Assembly: GCF_000317675.1 (NCBI RefSeq)
Contig: NC_019776.1
Location: 496,001-560,000 of the forward strand
Source of the DNA: Cyanobacterium aponinum PCC 10605
Lineage (GTDB): Bacteria > Cyanobacteriota > Cyanobacteriia > Cyanobacteriales > Cyanobacteriaceae
Length of the DNA stretch: 64,000 bases
Reading direction: 5' to 3'
Below the pieces are notes generated by a model, which was not told the origin of the DNA, did not search any database, and saw only the letters and a program-made list of their open reading frames with translations. Below, one piece after another: positions 26,914-36,751 of this stretch; the first letter of the stretch is position 1; each line of letters begins with the position of its first letter. A program made the translations under genes and the position numbers.

Positions 26914-27497
26914 GAGAGATGTTTTTTATACAGCATTTTTGTATATATAAATATAATTTGCCTCTAGTATAAAATACCAGTGACAATCTATAATCTTATC
27001 TCATTTTTTATGGGTTTGTCAATAGTTTTTCTAAAATTAATTTTCCTAAAAGGTCATGAGAATAGAGGGAAAAATTATTATTATTTTTTCTTGAAAAAGT
27101 TGAGGTATTAATAGAGCTTGATAAATGATAATAAAAACAGATTTAGCTCTTATTTTAAGGGAAAAAGAAATAAATAAAATATTAGTAAATATCAAAAATA
27201 TCAGCCTTTCAAAAATAATTTGACTCTTTTCAAAAAAAAATGTTATCTTTAAGGTATGCTTTAAACCTTCAATACTTCTATTGGTAACACTGTTCTCAAT
27301 CTTATTTCAGATTTTCCCATTGAGCATAAATAAAATATTAAGCAGAAGTAGAAAAGGTTGATATTAGCAATAATAAAAATTAACAATAAAATGTGAAAAC
27401 AGATTACTACTGATTATTTATTGCCATGAGCTAATTAGTAATAATTTGTCTTTTTTGATCGAAAAATGGAACTTTTTAAGCGGAGGAACTGAAAATT
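26914..27497. promoter_or_regulatory. Divergent control region of the str operon and ggpS
   Basis: This 584 bp AT-rich region separates rpsL and ggpS, which are transcribed outward. It must hold both promoters. For ggpS, TTGACT (27220-27225) and TTATCT (27243-27248), spaced by 17 bases, form a plausible sigma-70-type promoter about 250 bp from the start. In Synechocystis a small protein encoded in this position, GgpR, represses ggpS; I did not find an equivalent ORF that I could support. Confidence 0.4.
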
Positions 27498-28988
27498 ATG
27501 AAATCATCTTTAGTTATTCTTTATCATCGTCAACCCTATGATGAAGTAATAGAAGACGGGAAAGTTGTCTATCGTCAAAAGAAAAGTCCTAACGGTATTG
27601 TACCAACATTAAAGGGTTTCTTTTCTTATGCAGAAAAGGGTACATGGATTGCATGGCGAGAAGTAGATGAAAGTGAGAAAGAGGAATTTGAGCCAAGAAT
27701 TACCAGTGATGAGGAGGAAACTAACTATACTGTTTTACGCATTGGTTTAACTAAAGAGCAGGTTAAAGATTTCTATCATATTACCTCTAAAGAGGCTTTT
27801 TGGCCTATTCTTCACTCTTTCCCTTATCATTTCACTTATGAGTCTTCTAATTGGGAAAACTTTCGGGAAGTCAACCGTCTATTTGCGGAAGCGGCGTGTA
27901 ATGAAGCGGCCGACGATGCTTTGATTTGGATTCACGATTATAATTTGTGGTTAGTACCCCACTATATTAGACAAATTAAGCCTGATGCTAGAATTGCTTT
28001 CTTCCATCATACTCCTTTCCCTTCTGTTGATATATTCAATATCTTACCTTGGCGTGAAGAAATTATTAATAGTTTACTTTCTTGTGATGTAGTGGGTTTT
28101 CATATTCCTAGATACTCAGAAAATTTTGTTAATGTTGCCCGAAGTTTGTTGCCTGTGGAAATTGTTGAGAGACAACCTGTCTCTGGTCATATTATTCCCG
28201 TTGGTACAGCTTTAGCCGAACCAGAAATGGTAACTAAACTAAAGTATAAAAATCAATATGTCAAAGTCGATGCTTTCCCAGTGGGTACAAATCCTGACTT
28301 TTTCTTGTCGGTGTTAAATCAACCAGAAACTCAGCAACGTTTGAAGGAATTGGAAGCTGAATTTGAGGGGAAAAAGCTAATTATTGCGGCGGGTAGAGTT
28401 GACTATGTCAAGGGTAATAAGGAGATGTTAGAAGCATTTGGACGTTTATTAGAGCGTCGCCCTGATTTACACGGAAACATTCACTTTATAGTTAGTTGTG
28501 TTTCTCCTGCGGCGGGAATGAGAGTGTATGAGGAAGCTCAAAGTCAAATTGAACAGTTAGTAGGGCAAATTAATGGGCATTTTGGACGTTTAGATTGGAC
28601 TCCGATTCTCTTATTTACTCAGGTGATTCCTATTTCTGAATTACTGTGCTACTATAAAATTTCTGATGTGTGTTGGACTACTCCTTTAAGGGATGGTTTA
28701 AATTTAGTAGCAAAAGAGTATATTATTACTCATCAAGGAGAAAACGGTGTCTTGATTTTATCTGAGTTTGTAGGAGCGGCAGTTGAGTTAGCCAATGCCA
28801 TTCAAACTAATCCTTACTCTACAGATTTAATGGATAAGGCTATTGACAGAGCTTTGGCTATGTCTGTGGAAGAACAGAAAGAGCGTATGCAAAAAATGTA
28901 CGAAGTTGTTACGAAATATGACGTAAAATATTGGGGCGATCGCCTCTTGGAGGTATTTAAGGAATTAAGTCACGAAGTTGATGAATAG
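27498..28988 (+). CDS. ggpS: Glucosylglycerol-phosphate synthase
   Basis: This 496-residue GT20 enzyme transfers glucose from ADP-glucose to glycerol 3-phosphate, the first step to glucosylglycerol, a major compatible solute of moderately halotolerant cyanobacteria. It shares the trehalose-6-phosphate synthase fold: WIHDYNLWLVPHYIR, FFHHTPFPSVDIF, AAGRVDYVKGNKEML and TPLRDGLNLVAKEYI are visible. The start carries a GGAGG site. The next step, StpA, is encoded 1.2 kb away in the opposite direction. Salt induction is known in other strains. Confidence 0.95.
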   Translation: MKSSLVILYHRQPYDEVIEDGKVVYRQKKSPNGIVPTLKGFFSYAEKGTWIAWREVDESEKEEFEPRITSDEEETNYTVLRIGLTKEQVKDFYHITSKEAFWPILHSFPYHFTYESSNWENFREVNRLFAEAACNEAADDALIWIHDYNLWLVPHYIRQIKPDARIAFFHHTPFPSVDIFNILPWREEIINSLLSCDVVGFHIPRYSENFVNVARSLLPVEIVERQPVSGHIIPVGTALAEPEMVTKLKYKNQYVKVDAFPVGTNPDFFLSVLNQPETQQRLKELEAEFEGKKLIIAAGRVDYVKGNKEMLEAFGRLLERRPDLHGNIHFIVSCVSPAAGMRVYEEAQSQIEQLVGQINGHFGRLDWTPILLFTQVIPISELLCYYKISDVCWTTPLRDGLNLVAKEYIITHQGENGVLILSEFVGAAVELANAIQTNPYSTDLMDKAIDRALAMSVEEQKERMQKMYEVVTKYDVKYWGDRLLEVFKELSHEVDE

Positions 28989-29003
28989 TTTAGGTATAGG
29001 GTG

Positions 29004-29561
29004 TCAGGTGTCAGGAGAAGAGTTTATTAATTTTGCAACCGTAACTCTAATATCAGGAAAGGCTAAGGGGGAGATAATTCCCTCTATTAATTCTGATTTG
29101 CTTTGATAATCCCCTTGATTGGGATGGCGAAAAACGTGAATTTTCTGGTTTACTAAGTCGATTACCCAATATTCCTGAATACCAACCTCGGCGTATATCT
29201 GTTTTTTGATACCTAAATCTTTAGCCAAAGTAGAATCAGCTATCTCAATTAACCAATAAATATCTTCGGGGTAAGGGTGACGGGTGAAATATAATTCATC
29301 AGGAGTACGAGTAATAACAACATCTGGTTCTGGCTCAGAGTCTGTTAGAGTGATAGGATGAGCTTCCATTACTTCGGCTTTTTCTTGTAAAAGACTCCGT
29401 AAATATTTAACAGTATTGTGATTAGTGTATCGATGTAAAGGTTTTTCTGGACTCATTTCCACTATGTCTCCTTTGATAAATTCAACGATGCGATCGCATA
29501 AAATACCCGCATCAATCATTTTATGGTAATCGTCTAATGTCCATTTTGTAGGAGTTAGCAT
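29004..29561 (-). CDS. Uma2-family (DUF820) restriction-endonuclease-fold protein
   Basis: A 185-residue Uma2 protein, a PD-(D/E)XK-fold family very abundant in cyanobacteria and of unknown biological role. The pattern EPDVVITR (catalytic Asp) and YWLIEIADSTLAKDLGIKKQIYAEVGIQEYWVIDL (Glu and Lys of the nuclease core) is intact. It is followed closely, on the same strand, by no other gene; a second Uma2 gene lies 24 bp upstream. Confidence 0.85.
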   Translation of the reverse strand: MLTPTKWTLDDYHKMIDAGILCDRIVEFIKGDIVEMSPEKPLHRYTNHNTVKYLRSLLQEKAEVMEAHPITLTDSEPEPDVVITRTPDELYFTRHPYPEDIYWLIEIADSTLAKDLGIKKQIYAEVGIQEYWVIDLVNQKIHVFRHPNQGDYQSKSELIEGIISPLAFPDIRVTVAKLINSSPDT

Positions 29562-29585
29562 AGTTTTTATTATTATTAATATTCA

Positions 29586-30143
29586 CTAAAATTTTAACCA
29601 ATTAAATATTTCATTTACTGTTAATTTTAAATTAACTTTTTCTAAAACAGGTAAAGGATCATTATTTTTAAATAACCTTAATTTTTGTTCTGGTAAAAGA
29701 GCGAAAATAGCCTCTTCTTCTGGGTTAATTAACCAACCTAATTGAGTACCAAATTGAGAACAAAGTAACAATTTATCTAACACTTGAGTTAAACTTTGTT
29801 CAGGAGATAGAATTTCGATACACCAGTCTGGATAAGTATTTATTCGATTAGCAATTTTTCCTGTATCGGTTAACGGAATCTTATCCCATTCCAATACTAC
29901 CACATCAGGCACGATCGACTTTGATTCAAAATTGCAACGCAATTCGGGAAAAGCACAAGCAATTTTTTCGGTTTCTGCAATATTATTAATTACAGCACAA
30001 AGTTTATACTGTATTCTACTATGTTGTCCTTGAGGCATGGGTTTTTGAGTAATTTTACCATCAATAAATTCAGAGGCTGGCTTTGTTTCGGGTTGTTGTA
30101 AAAAGTTTTCTAAGGTTAATTTCGGTTTAACTGTTGTCACCAT
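29586..30143 (-). CDS. Uma2-family (DUF820) protein
   Basis: A second Uma2 protein of 185 residues, only weakly similar in sequence to its neighbour. The core SIVPDVVVLEWD, then PDWCIEILSPEQSLTQVLDKLLLCSQFG, then LGWLINPEE shows the Asp and Glu of the PD-(D/E)XK fold. The usual Lys after the Glu is not clear; the Q/K pattern of this subgroup differs. Both Uma2 genes lie between ggpS and stpA, splitting the glucosylglycerol locus. Confidence 0.8.
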   Translation of the reverse strand: MVTTVKPKLTLENFLQQPETKPASEFIDGKITQKPMPQGQHSRIQYKLCAVINNIAETEKIACAFPELRCNFESKSIVPDVVVLEWDKIPLTDTGKIANRINTYPDWCIEILSPEQSLTQVLDKLLLCSQFGTQLGWLINPEEEAIFALLPEQKLRLFKNNDPLPVLEKVNLKLTVNEIFNWLKF

Positions 30144-30209
30144 AGTTTTTAATTAAGTAATGAGTAATAAATAGAGAGTAATTATTCATTAATTATAAAT
30201 TTTTAATTT

Positions 30210-31469
30210 TTAACCAGTGATTTTTTGAAAAAACTGACAATATTGTCGATGTCCTTCAGGAAATACAAAGTTAACATTTAATGGCTCATCGGGATCATCT
30301 GGATGGGCTATTCCTTCTGTTACTATTAAGTTACCGTCAATATTTTCTACTTTAATCGGTTTACGGTTTTTGACTTCCCCACCAGAACTATCAACATAAG
30401 CAATGATATTATCAATATTAAACCCTTTACCTATATCTTGAATCAATTGTAAGAAATTGCGATCGCTTCCTCCTCTTTTCACTATTTTTTTTCCATTTTG
30501 CCAAGTTACTTGACTGTTAACGGTATCTCCCACTCCCATAATTAAGGGCATCGATTCAGGAGAAAATTTATCAATCACTAAATTAACTAACTCTTGATGA
30601 TTATTCGGTGCTTGTTGGGGGCTAAAATCTTGACCAAGAGGATATTCTCCCGTATGTAAATAATAGTAATGATTGAGAATATATAAAACTCCCGCTTCTT
30701 TAACTGCACCTTTGAGCATAAATTGAAAATCTGTCGTGCCTGAATCGTTTTCTGTGGCTTCCTTCATTATTTCGACGCCCTCCTCGTCTCTGCCTAAATT
30801 AGGAGCTAAATGGAGAAAGAAAGAGTGTTTCAAGCCGTTTTTTTGAGCTTTGTCTAGTAACTCATCCATCAGTGCCTTTATCTCTTTTTGTAGGGCAAGA
30901 TAAAGATGAGGATGATCTACAAATAAAGAGAAAAAAGTATTAAGGTTAATTGTAGGAGAAACTTGGTTAACTAAAATTACTGCGTCAAGAGCCTCGTTAA
31001 TCACTTCCTTAGTTAAAAACGGAGCTTGATTTTGACAAAAATTCCGCAATCTCTCCTCAAAAATAGCTGGAATCGCCGATAAAAATGTTAATTCTTCCTG
31101 CTTTACCCCCGGATAAGTAATTTTACCGTAATTATCTTGCCATTGAACTCCCCCTCCTGCTAAACCAGATAGATAGTAACCTTCTTTTTTTACTATCTCA
31201 GGATTAGGGGCGGATTTTTCAATAATGTGGTTAACGCCAAATTTGCCAATATGTTCACCATTAGTTAATACGTAAAAATGATTATGTAAGTTACGGGCGG
31301 CTTTGACATAATTAAAATCAATAACTCGATGAAGGGGATTTTTGACTAACCCCATGCAAACTCCATCCAAGTCTTGAATAATTAATTTATTTTTGGTGTT
31401 AATTAATTTTTCTGCACATAAATCATGATTTAAAGATAAAGAAAATTGGTTGAGATTAGAATAAGTCAT
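30210..31469 (-). CDS. stpA: Glucosylglycerol 3-phosphate phosphatase
   Basis: StpA (GgpP) removes the phosphate from glucosylglycerol phosphate to give the osmolyte. The 419-residue protein starts its catalytic core with LIIQDLDGVCMGLV, a DxDG HAD-like motif, followed by FYVLTNGEHIGKFGV; the cyanobacterial StpA signature SGLAGGGVQWQDNYG is present and the length matches Synechocystis StpA closely. A late motif IMGVGDTVNSQV probably supplies the acidic metal ligands. It is convergent with ggpS, and the IscA-type gene lies only 9 bp upstream on the same strand. Confidence 0.92.
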   Translation of the reverse strand: MTYSNLNQFSLSLNHDLCAEKLINTKNKLIIQDLDGVCMGLVKNPLHRVIDFNYVKAARNLHNHFYVLTNGEHIGKFGVNHIIEKSAPNPEIVKKEGYYLSGLAGGGVQWQDNYGKITYPGVKQEELTFLSAIPAIFEERLRNFCQNQAPFLTKEVINEALDAVILVNQVSPTINLNTFFSLFVDHPHLYLALQKEIKALMDELLDKAQKNGLKHSFFLHLAPNLGRDEEGVEIMKEATENDSGTTDFQFMLKGAVKEAGVLYILNHYYYLHTGEYPLGQDFSPQQAPNNHQELVNLVIDKFSPESMPLIMGVGDTVNSQVTWQNGKKIVKRGGSDRNFLQLIQDIGKGFNIDNIIAYVDSSGGEVKNRKPIKVENIDGNLIVTEGIAHPDDPDEPLNVNFVFPEGHRQYCQFFQKITG

Positions 31470-31478
31470 GAGAGGATT

Positions 31479-31811
31479 TTATGATTCTAGGTCAAAAGAT
31501 AATCCACAACTGCAATGATGAGCAATGTTAGGATTTTTAAATTGGAATGCTCCCCCCATTAAATCCTCTAAATAGTCAATCGTCAAATTTTGCAGACGGG
31601 AATAAATTTCTGAATTAGCTACTATCACCATTCCTGAATCGTGGTTAAAGGTTAAATCTGCTTCGTTAATTTCCTGTGCAAATTCGATATTATAGGCATA
31701 GTTAAGACATCCTCCTTGATTGATACCAACTCGGATATGATTACAGTCAGGATATTGATTTTTTTGAATTCTTTTTAGTTCTGCGATCGCTCTTTTACTA
31801 ATATTGATCAT
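31479..31811 (-). CDS. IscA/SufA-type iron-sulfur assembly protein (HesB family)
   Basis: This 110-residue A-type carrier has the three conserved cysteines: one in INQGGCLNYAY and two in HHCSCGLSFDL. A-type proteins pass Fe-S clusters or iron to target proteins. Substitution in the first motif (GGCLNY rather than GGCSGL/GGCAGY) marks it as a less common paralogue. It is placed directly before stpA with 9 bp between them, so it may be cotranscribed. Confidence 0.88.
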   Translation of the reverse strand: MINISKRAIAELKRIQKNQYPDCNHIRVGINQGGCLNYAYNIEFAQEINEADLTFNHDSGMVIVANSEIYSRLQNLTIDYLEDLMGGAFQFKNPNIAHHCSCGLSFDLES

Positions 31812-31902
31812 AATCTACATTTAAGTTTACTGTTAGAGGCAGTAAGGGGTAGGGAGTTAAAAATAATTCCTAATTACTAATCCCTAATTCCTAATAGAGT
31901 TT

Positions 31903-32319
31903 TTACCCTCTGGAATAGTCATCTTGAAAACGAATAATATCATCTTCCCCTAAATATTCGCCATTTTGTACCTCGATAATCACTAATTTAATAACCCCCG
32001 GATTTTCTAAACGGTGGGCGGTGCATTGAGGCACATAAGTTGACTGATTTGCCGCTAATATTTTTTCTTCATCTCCACAAACGACTTTAGCAGTGCCAGA
32101 AACAACAATCCAATGTTCACTGCGGTGATGGTGCATTTGTAAACTTAGACGATGGCCTGGGTTAACTTCAATACGTTTAATTTTGTAGCCAAATCCTTCC
32201 TCTAGGGTGGTAAAACTTCCCCAAGGGCGAGTTTCTGTAACCTGAATTTCTGATTTGTGAGGATGAGAAGTGGTGGAATGTATTTCTTGGGTTTTGTTTT
32301 GAGTCTGAGTTTTAGCCAT
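31903..32319 (-). CDS. Cupin, mannose-6-phosphate isomerase type II C-terminal domain
   Basis: This 138-residue single-domain cupin begins its core with TRPWGSFTTLEEGFGYKIKRIEV and has the metal-binding block LSLQMHHHRSEHWIVVSGTAKV. It corresponds to the isomerase half of bifunctional mannose-1-phosphate guanylyltransferase/mannose-6-phosphate isomerases, standing alone as it often does in cyanobacteria. The role would be interconversion of fructose- and mannose-6-phosphate for GDP-mannose supply. Confidence 0.88.
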   Translation of the reverse strand: MAKTQTQNKTQEIHSTTSHPHKSEIQVTETRPWGSFTTLEEGFGYKIKRIEVNPGHRLSLQMHHHRSEHWIVVSGTAKVVCGDEEKILAANQSTYVPQCTAHRLENPGVIKLVIIEVQNGEYLGEDDIIRFQDDYSRG

Positions 32320-32448
32320 AATAAGAGTATTGCAAATGATTCTGTTTTAAGTTATGGGTATGGTAATCTTAACTTAAGATAGCAATTGTTTTCTTATTTT
32401 GTGCAACTCTTTTTCTTCACTTCTATGGAAAAAAGGCAAAGTTAAAAG

Positions 32449-32500
32449 GGCAAGGGGCGAACCCCCCTTTATCCCCCCTCGAGAGGGGGGAGGGCAAAGG
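32449..32500. repeat. GC-rich dispersed repeat (ACCCCCCTTTATCCCCCC)
   Basis: GAACCCCCCTTTATCCCCCC followed by TCGAGAGGGGGGAGGGCAAAGG forms a C-rich/G-rich inverted structure. The same module, split by a transposon-like insert, lies at about 862-1080. Confidence 0.6.
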
Positions 32501-32607
32501 AAAAATTAAGAATTAAGAATTAAAAACTCCGAACACTCATTACTTTCTTCTAAAACCTGAAACTTGAAACCTGACAACTTGTCTCTCTCTCCTCATTTCC
32601 CGATACC

Positions 32608-34416
32608 TTAAGATTCCAGTTTCAAAACCGCCATAAAGGCTTCTTGAGGTACATCTACAGTTCCAATGGACTTCATCCGTTTTTTACCTTTGGCTTGTTT
32701 TTGTAGTAGTTTTTTCTTACGACTAATATCACCGCCATAACATTTCGCTAAAACATCTTTTCTTAAAGCAGGAATATGTTCACTAGCAATAATTTTAGAC
32801 CCGATCGCAGCTTGAATAGGCACTTTAAATTGATGACGTGGAATCAATTCTTTTAATTTTTCCGTTAAAGCTCGTCCAACCTGATAGGCTTTGTCTCGAT
32901 GGACAATCATGGCTAAAGCATCCACAGGATCTTTATTTACCATAATATCTAAGCGAATTAAATGATTTTCTCGATAACCAATTAAGTGATATTCCATACT
33001 GGCATAACCACGAGAACGAGATTTTAATTGATCAAAAAAGTCTGTAACTACCTCTGCTAAAGGTAATTCATAAATTAAATTAGTACGGTTGAGGGTAAAA
33101 TATTTCATATCCACAAATACCCCTCGTCGAGTTTGACATAAATCCATCAGAGGGCCAACGTAGGTTTCAGGAGTAATCATTTCTACTCGGATGTAAGGCT
33201 CTTCGATTTTGATTCGTTTTTGTGGAGGAGGTAAGGCGCTAGGATTATCAATTTCGATTTCTTCGCCATCGGTGGTAGTAACTCGATAAACTACAGAAGG
33301 AGCGGTAGTAATTAAATCAAGATTATATTCTCTTTCTAAACGTTCTTGGACAATTTCCATGTGTAACAAGCCTAAGAAACCGCAACGGAAACCAAAGCCC
33401 ATGGCTGAAGATGTTTCAGGTTCAAAGGAAAGGGCGGCATCATTGAGTTTTAGCTTTTCTAAAGCGTCCTTCAAGTCTGCATATTGATCTGCATCAGTGG
33501 GGAATAAACCGCAGAATACCATTGGTTTTGCTTCTGTATAACCGGGGAGAGGTTCTTTTGCTGGTTTACTGACTAGGGTGATGGTATCTCCTACCCGTGC
33601 ATCTTCCACACTTTTAATAGCGGCGGCGAGATAGCCTACTTCTCCTGCGTGAAGTTCGTCAACTTGCACCTGAGTGGGGGAAAGTACCCCAATTTCATCT
33701 AAATCGTATTCTTTGCCTGATGCCATTAAACGGATGCGATCGCCTTTTTTAAGACTGCCATCCATCACACGGAAATAGACGATAACTCCCCGATAGGGGT
33801 CATAGTAACTATCAAAAATTAAAGCTCGAAAAGGCTTGTCTAAAGTATCTTGAGGTGGTGGTACTTGAGCGACAATAGCTTCTAAAATATCGTCAACACC
33901 AATACCTGTTTTCGCTGAAGCGTGAATAATATTACTACAATCTAAACCGACAACTTCTTCGATTTCATTGATGACTCTTTCAGGCTCTGCTCCGGGTAAA
34001 TCAATTTTATTCAACACAGGGATAATTTCTAAGTCATTATCAAGGGCTAAATAGACATTTGCCAAAGTTTGAGCCTCTACTCCTTGAGAAGCATCAACTA
34101 CCAATAAAGCACCCTCACAAGCGGCTAAAGAGCGAGATACCTCATAGGAAAAATCCACGTGACCAGGGGTATCAATTAAATTTAAAACGTATTCCTCTCC
34201 ATCCTTCGCTTTATAGTTCATCCGTGCGGCTTGGAGTTTAATAGTAATGCCTCTTTCTCTTTCTAGCTCCATATTATCAAGGAACTGAGCCTTCATCTCC
34301 CGATCTGCCACAGTACCAGTTACCTGTAGCAAACGGTCTGCTAAAGTAGATTTACCGTGATCAATATGGGCAATAATACAAAAATTGCGCAGGCGTTTTA
34401 CGGGAGTGTCAGTCAT
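32608..34416 (-). CDS. lepA: Elongation factor 4 (LepA)
   Basis: LepA is a ribosome-binding GTPase that aids 30S biogenesis and back-translocation. Motifs: [17 protein letters not shown] (P-loop), [13 protein letters not shown] (switch I), [12 protein letters not shown] (G3), NKIDLPGA (G4), and the LepA C-terminal domain ending [22 protein letters not shown] use the ATG at 34414-34416, which gives 602 residues and the usual [13 protein letters not shown] beginning; an upstream in-frame TTG would add 13 residues and lacks a ribosome site. Confidence 0.97.
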   Translation of the reverse strand: MTDTPVKRLRNFCIIAHIDHGKSTLADRLLQVTGTVADREMKAQFLDNMELERERGITIKLQAARMNYKAKDGEEYVLNLIDTPGHVDFSYEVSRSLAACEGALLVVDASQGVEAQTLANVYLALDNDLEIIPVLNKIDLPGAEPERVINEIEEVVGLDCSNIIHASAKTGIGVDDILEAIVAQVPPPQDTLDKPFRALIFDSYYDPYRGVIVYFRVMDGSLKKGDRIRLMASGKEYDLDEIGVLSPTQVQVDELHAGEVGYLAAAIKSVEDARVGDTITLVSKPAKEPLPGYTEAKPMVFCGLFPTDADQYADLKDALEKLKLNDAALSFEPETSSAMGFGFRCGFLGLLHMEIVQERLEREYNLDLITTAPSVVYRVTTTDGEEIEIDNPSALPPPQKRIKIEEPYIRVEMITPETYVGPLMDLCQTRRGVFVDMKYFTLNRTNLIYELPLAEVVTDFFDQLKSRSRGYASMEYHLIGYRENHLIRLDIMVNKDPVDALAMIVHRDKAYQVGRALTEKLKELIPRHQFKVPIQAAIGSKIIASEHIPALRKDVLAKCYGGDISRKKKLLQKQAKGKKRMKSIGTVDVPQEAFMAVLKLES

Positions 34417-34573
34417 AGATGTCGTTGGTTTGATTTCAATAAATGGGCTAGTCAAAAATTAACGTTTCTTAACTTATTGTAATGGTGAGCTAGGAAAAAC
34501 GCTCTTTATTTAGGAAAATAGAATTAAGATGATTTTGTTAGATTAGATAAGTATAAGATTAAAAGTAATTATT

Positions 34574-34804
34574 ATGAATAATAACACTTTGTCAGAAGGA
34601 CGTGGAGCAGAAAAGGTGGAAATTTCCATTCACATCGATTCTGAATTATTAGAAAAGGTAAGCCATCTTACTAATGATCCTAGTAGAATTATTGAGTCCG
34701 CTTTAAAACAATGGCTGAGGGGTGAAAGACAGCAGGATGATGATTTAACCCGTAGTCTCCGCCGTAATCCTCCTGTGCCACCTAGAGGGGAATGGAATGA
34801 CTAA
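34574..34804 (+). CDS. Ribbon-helix-helix (CopG-like) protein without a visible toxin
   Basis: This 76-residue protein has a ribbon-helix-helix core (KVEISIHIDSELLEKVSHL, then PSRIIESALKQWLRG) and a disordered, charged tail rich in Arg, Asp and Pro. The form is that of a CopG/CcdA-type DNA-binding antitoxin. No toxin-sized ORF follows in the next 280 bp, so it is either an orphan antitoxin or a stand-alone repressor. Confidence 0.75.
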   Translation: MNNNTLSEGRGAEKVEISIHIDSELLEKVSHLTNDPSRIIESALKQWLRGERQQDDDLTRSLRRNPPVPPRGEWND

Positions 34805-35086
34805 ACTAAGCTAGTTTGCACCTAAGTTGACTGGTTAAGGTAGGGAAGAGGGAAGAGGGAAAGGGGAAAAGTTAGGCGTTTGAGTCATTTTTAAAATTTA
34901 ATCAAAATGGGAAGTAAAATATGTCTTAGCTTAGGACACATCTAAATCATCGGGAAAAAGTAGGTAACTTCTAATCTGGTAAGCGTTTAAATAGTTTTTA
35001 AGAATTAATTAAAGTTGAATTTAATAGGTCTCAGTTTAAATAGGCAAATAGTTATAAATTGATGAGAGGAACAGATCACAAAAATC

Positions 35087-36751
35087 ATGATGTCGAATAT
35101 TGTGGAATATAATAATGGTCATATTTTCTCTCAATTGGGAGCAGAGCTAGTTTTCACTCAAAATGCACAAGGGGAATATCTTTCCTTTTATTGGAAATCT
35201 GATATTTATAATCAAAGTAATTTGGATCAAAAGACTTTTCAACCTTTAGTAAAAGAGACTTATTTAGAGCGTATTCGGCGGGTAATCAAACGGAAAATAC
35301 CGGAGCAATGTAATTATGTTTTTTGTCATGAGCAGTTTTGTTTGCCCTTTGAGTTGATTATTAGTCCTATCATCTTGAGTGATGGTGCGGTAGAATCTGT
35401 TTTGGTAATGGGTAGAAGTTTGGATAATGCTTCTCACTTGTCCATTGAATCCACATCCGCCTTACCGACAAATCCCGATCCTTATCAGAAATTATTAACT
35501 AATATTGCCCGTAAGATTCGTCGTACTCTTGATTTAGAAACCATCGGACAACAAACCGTTGATAGTATTGGTGAGGCGTTAAAAGCTAGTCGTTGTTTGT
35601 TACTTATGCCAACAAACTCTAATAGTGAAATTTTGCAGGTGAAAGCAGAGTATTGTGAGCCTAAGTATAAATCATTGTTAGCCATGCAGATCAAATACAG
35701 CGACCATGAAGAAATGAAAGAGGCGATTATGTCTCGTAATGCAGTGATTTTTAATTCTAGTCATTGTGCTGATTGTGATGCTTTATCTACTTTGCTAGTG
35801 CCTACTTTCTATCAACAGGAATTGAATGGTATCATTTGTTTACATCAGTGCGATCGCCCCCGTAGTTGGAATGAAGCCGAACAAGAATTAGTACAGGAAT
35901 TAGCGGATCAAGTGGGTACAGCTATGGCGCACGCTACTATTTATCAAAAGCTAGAAATTGCCAATAAAGAAGCGAAAGAAGCATCAAGGTTGAAAAGTGA
36001 GTTTCTAGCTAGTACAAGTCATGAATTGAGGACTCCATTGAATGGTATATTGGGTTTTCTCAAATTGGTTTTAGATGATATGGCTGATGATAAGGAGGAA
36101 GAAAGGGAGTTTATTGATCAAGCATATAATTCAGCACTACATTTACTCAATCTGATTAATGATATTTTAGACATTGCCAAAATTGAAGCAGGGAAGATGG
36201 AATTTGAACTGACATCCATTTCTTGGAATCAGATTTGTGATGAAATTCAGAAATTCGCTCACTCCCAAGCAGAGAAGAAAAATCTTTATTTTCATATTGA
36301 GCTACCCTCCACCTACGATGAAATACTACTTTACGCCGATTATCAAAGACTTTTGCAGGTAATGTTAAATTTAGTGGGTAATTCTTTAAAATTTACTCAA
36401 GAGGGAGGCATTGAAATAAAAGGGGAAATAGTACATAAACAAATCGAAATTAATGATGTTATTTTACCCGGAGTGTTAAAGATAAGTGTAGAGGATACGG
36501 GGATAGGAGTTGCTTTAGATAAACAAGAAAGACTGTTTGAAACATTTTATCAGGTTGATGGTTCACGTACGAAAGCCTACGGAGGTACAGGTTTAGGTTT
36601 AGCTATTTCCAAACGTTTAGTTGAAGCCATGGGGGGAAAAATATCGTTTTATAGTATGGGAGAATTTTTAGGTACAACTGTAACATTTACTATGCCTTTA
36701 GCTCAATTACCTTTGCTAAAAACGGAAAATCAAGACAAGATATCCGAGTAG
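35087..36751 (+). CDS. GAF-domain sensor histidine kinase
   Basis: The 554 residues carry a short N-terminal PAS-like region (1-115), a GAF domain (about 135-290, with the CDRPRSWNEAEQELVQELADQVG ending common in cyanobacterial phytochrome-like GAFs), a HisKA helix with the phosphoacceptor His312 in STSHELRTPLNGILG, and an HATPase with NLVGNSLKFTQ, DTGIGVA and [14 protein letters not shown]. The GAF lacks an obvious bilin-binding Cys-His pair: Cys residues occur in SSHCADCDAL but not in the phytochrome context. No response regulator is adjacent. Soluble: I see no membrane helix. Confidence 0.9.
   Translation: MMSNIVEYNNGHIFSQLGAELVFTQNAQGEYLSFYWKSDIYNQSNLDQKTFQPLVKETYLERIRRVIKRKIPEQCNYVFCHEQFCLPFELIISPIILSDGAVESVLVMGRSLDNASHLSIESTSALPTNPDPYQKLLTNIARKIRRTLDLETIGQQTVDSIGEALKASRCLLLMPTNSNSEILQVKAEYCEPKYKSLLAMQIKYSDHEEMKEAIMSRNAVIFNSSHCADCDALSTLLVPTFYQQELNGIICLHQCDRPRSWNEAEQELVQELADQVGTAMAHATIYQKLEIANKEAKEASRLKSEFLASTSHELRTPLNGILGFLKLVLDDMADDKEEEREFIDQAYNSALHLLNLINDILDIAKIEAGKMEFELTSISWNQICDEIQKFAHSQAEKKNLYFHIELPSTYDEILLYADYQRLLQVMLNLVGNSLKFTQEGGIEIKGEIVHKQIEINDVILPGVLKISVEDTGIGVALDKQERLFETFYQVDGSRTKAYGGTGLGLAISKRLVEAMGGKISFYSMGEFLGTTVTFTMPLAQLPLLKTENQDKISE

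Noticed and set aside
34453-34455. TTG as the lepA start
   Set aside because: The ATG at 34414-34416 gives the family N-terminus [13 protein letters not shown]; the TTG has no ribosome site.
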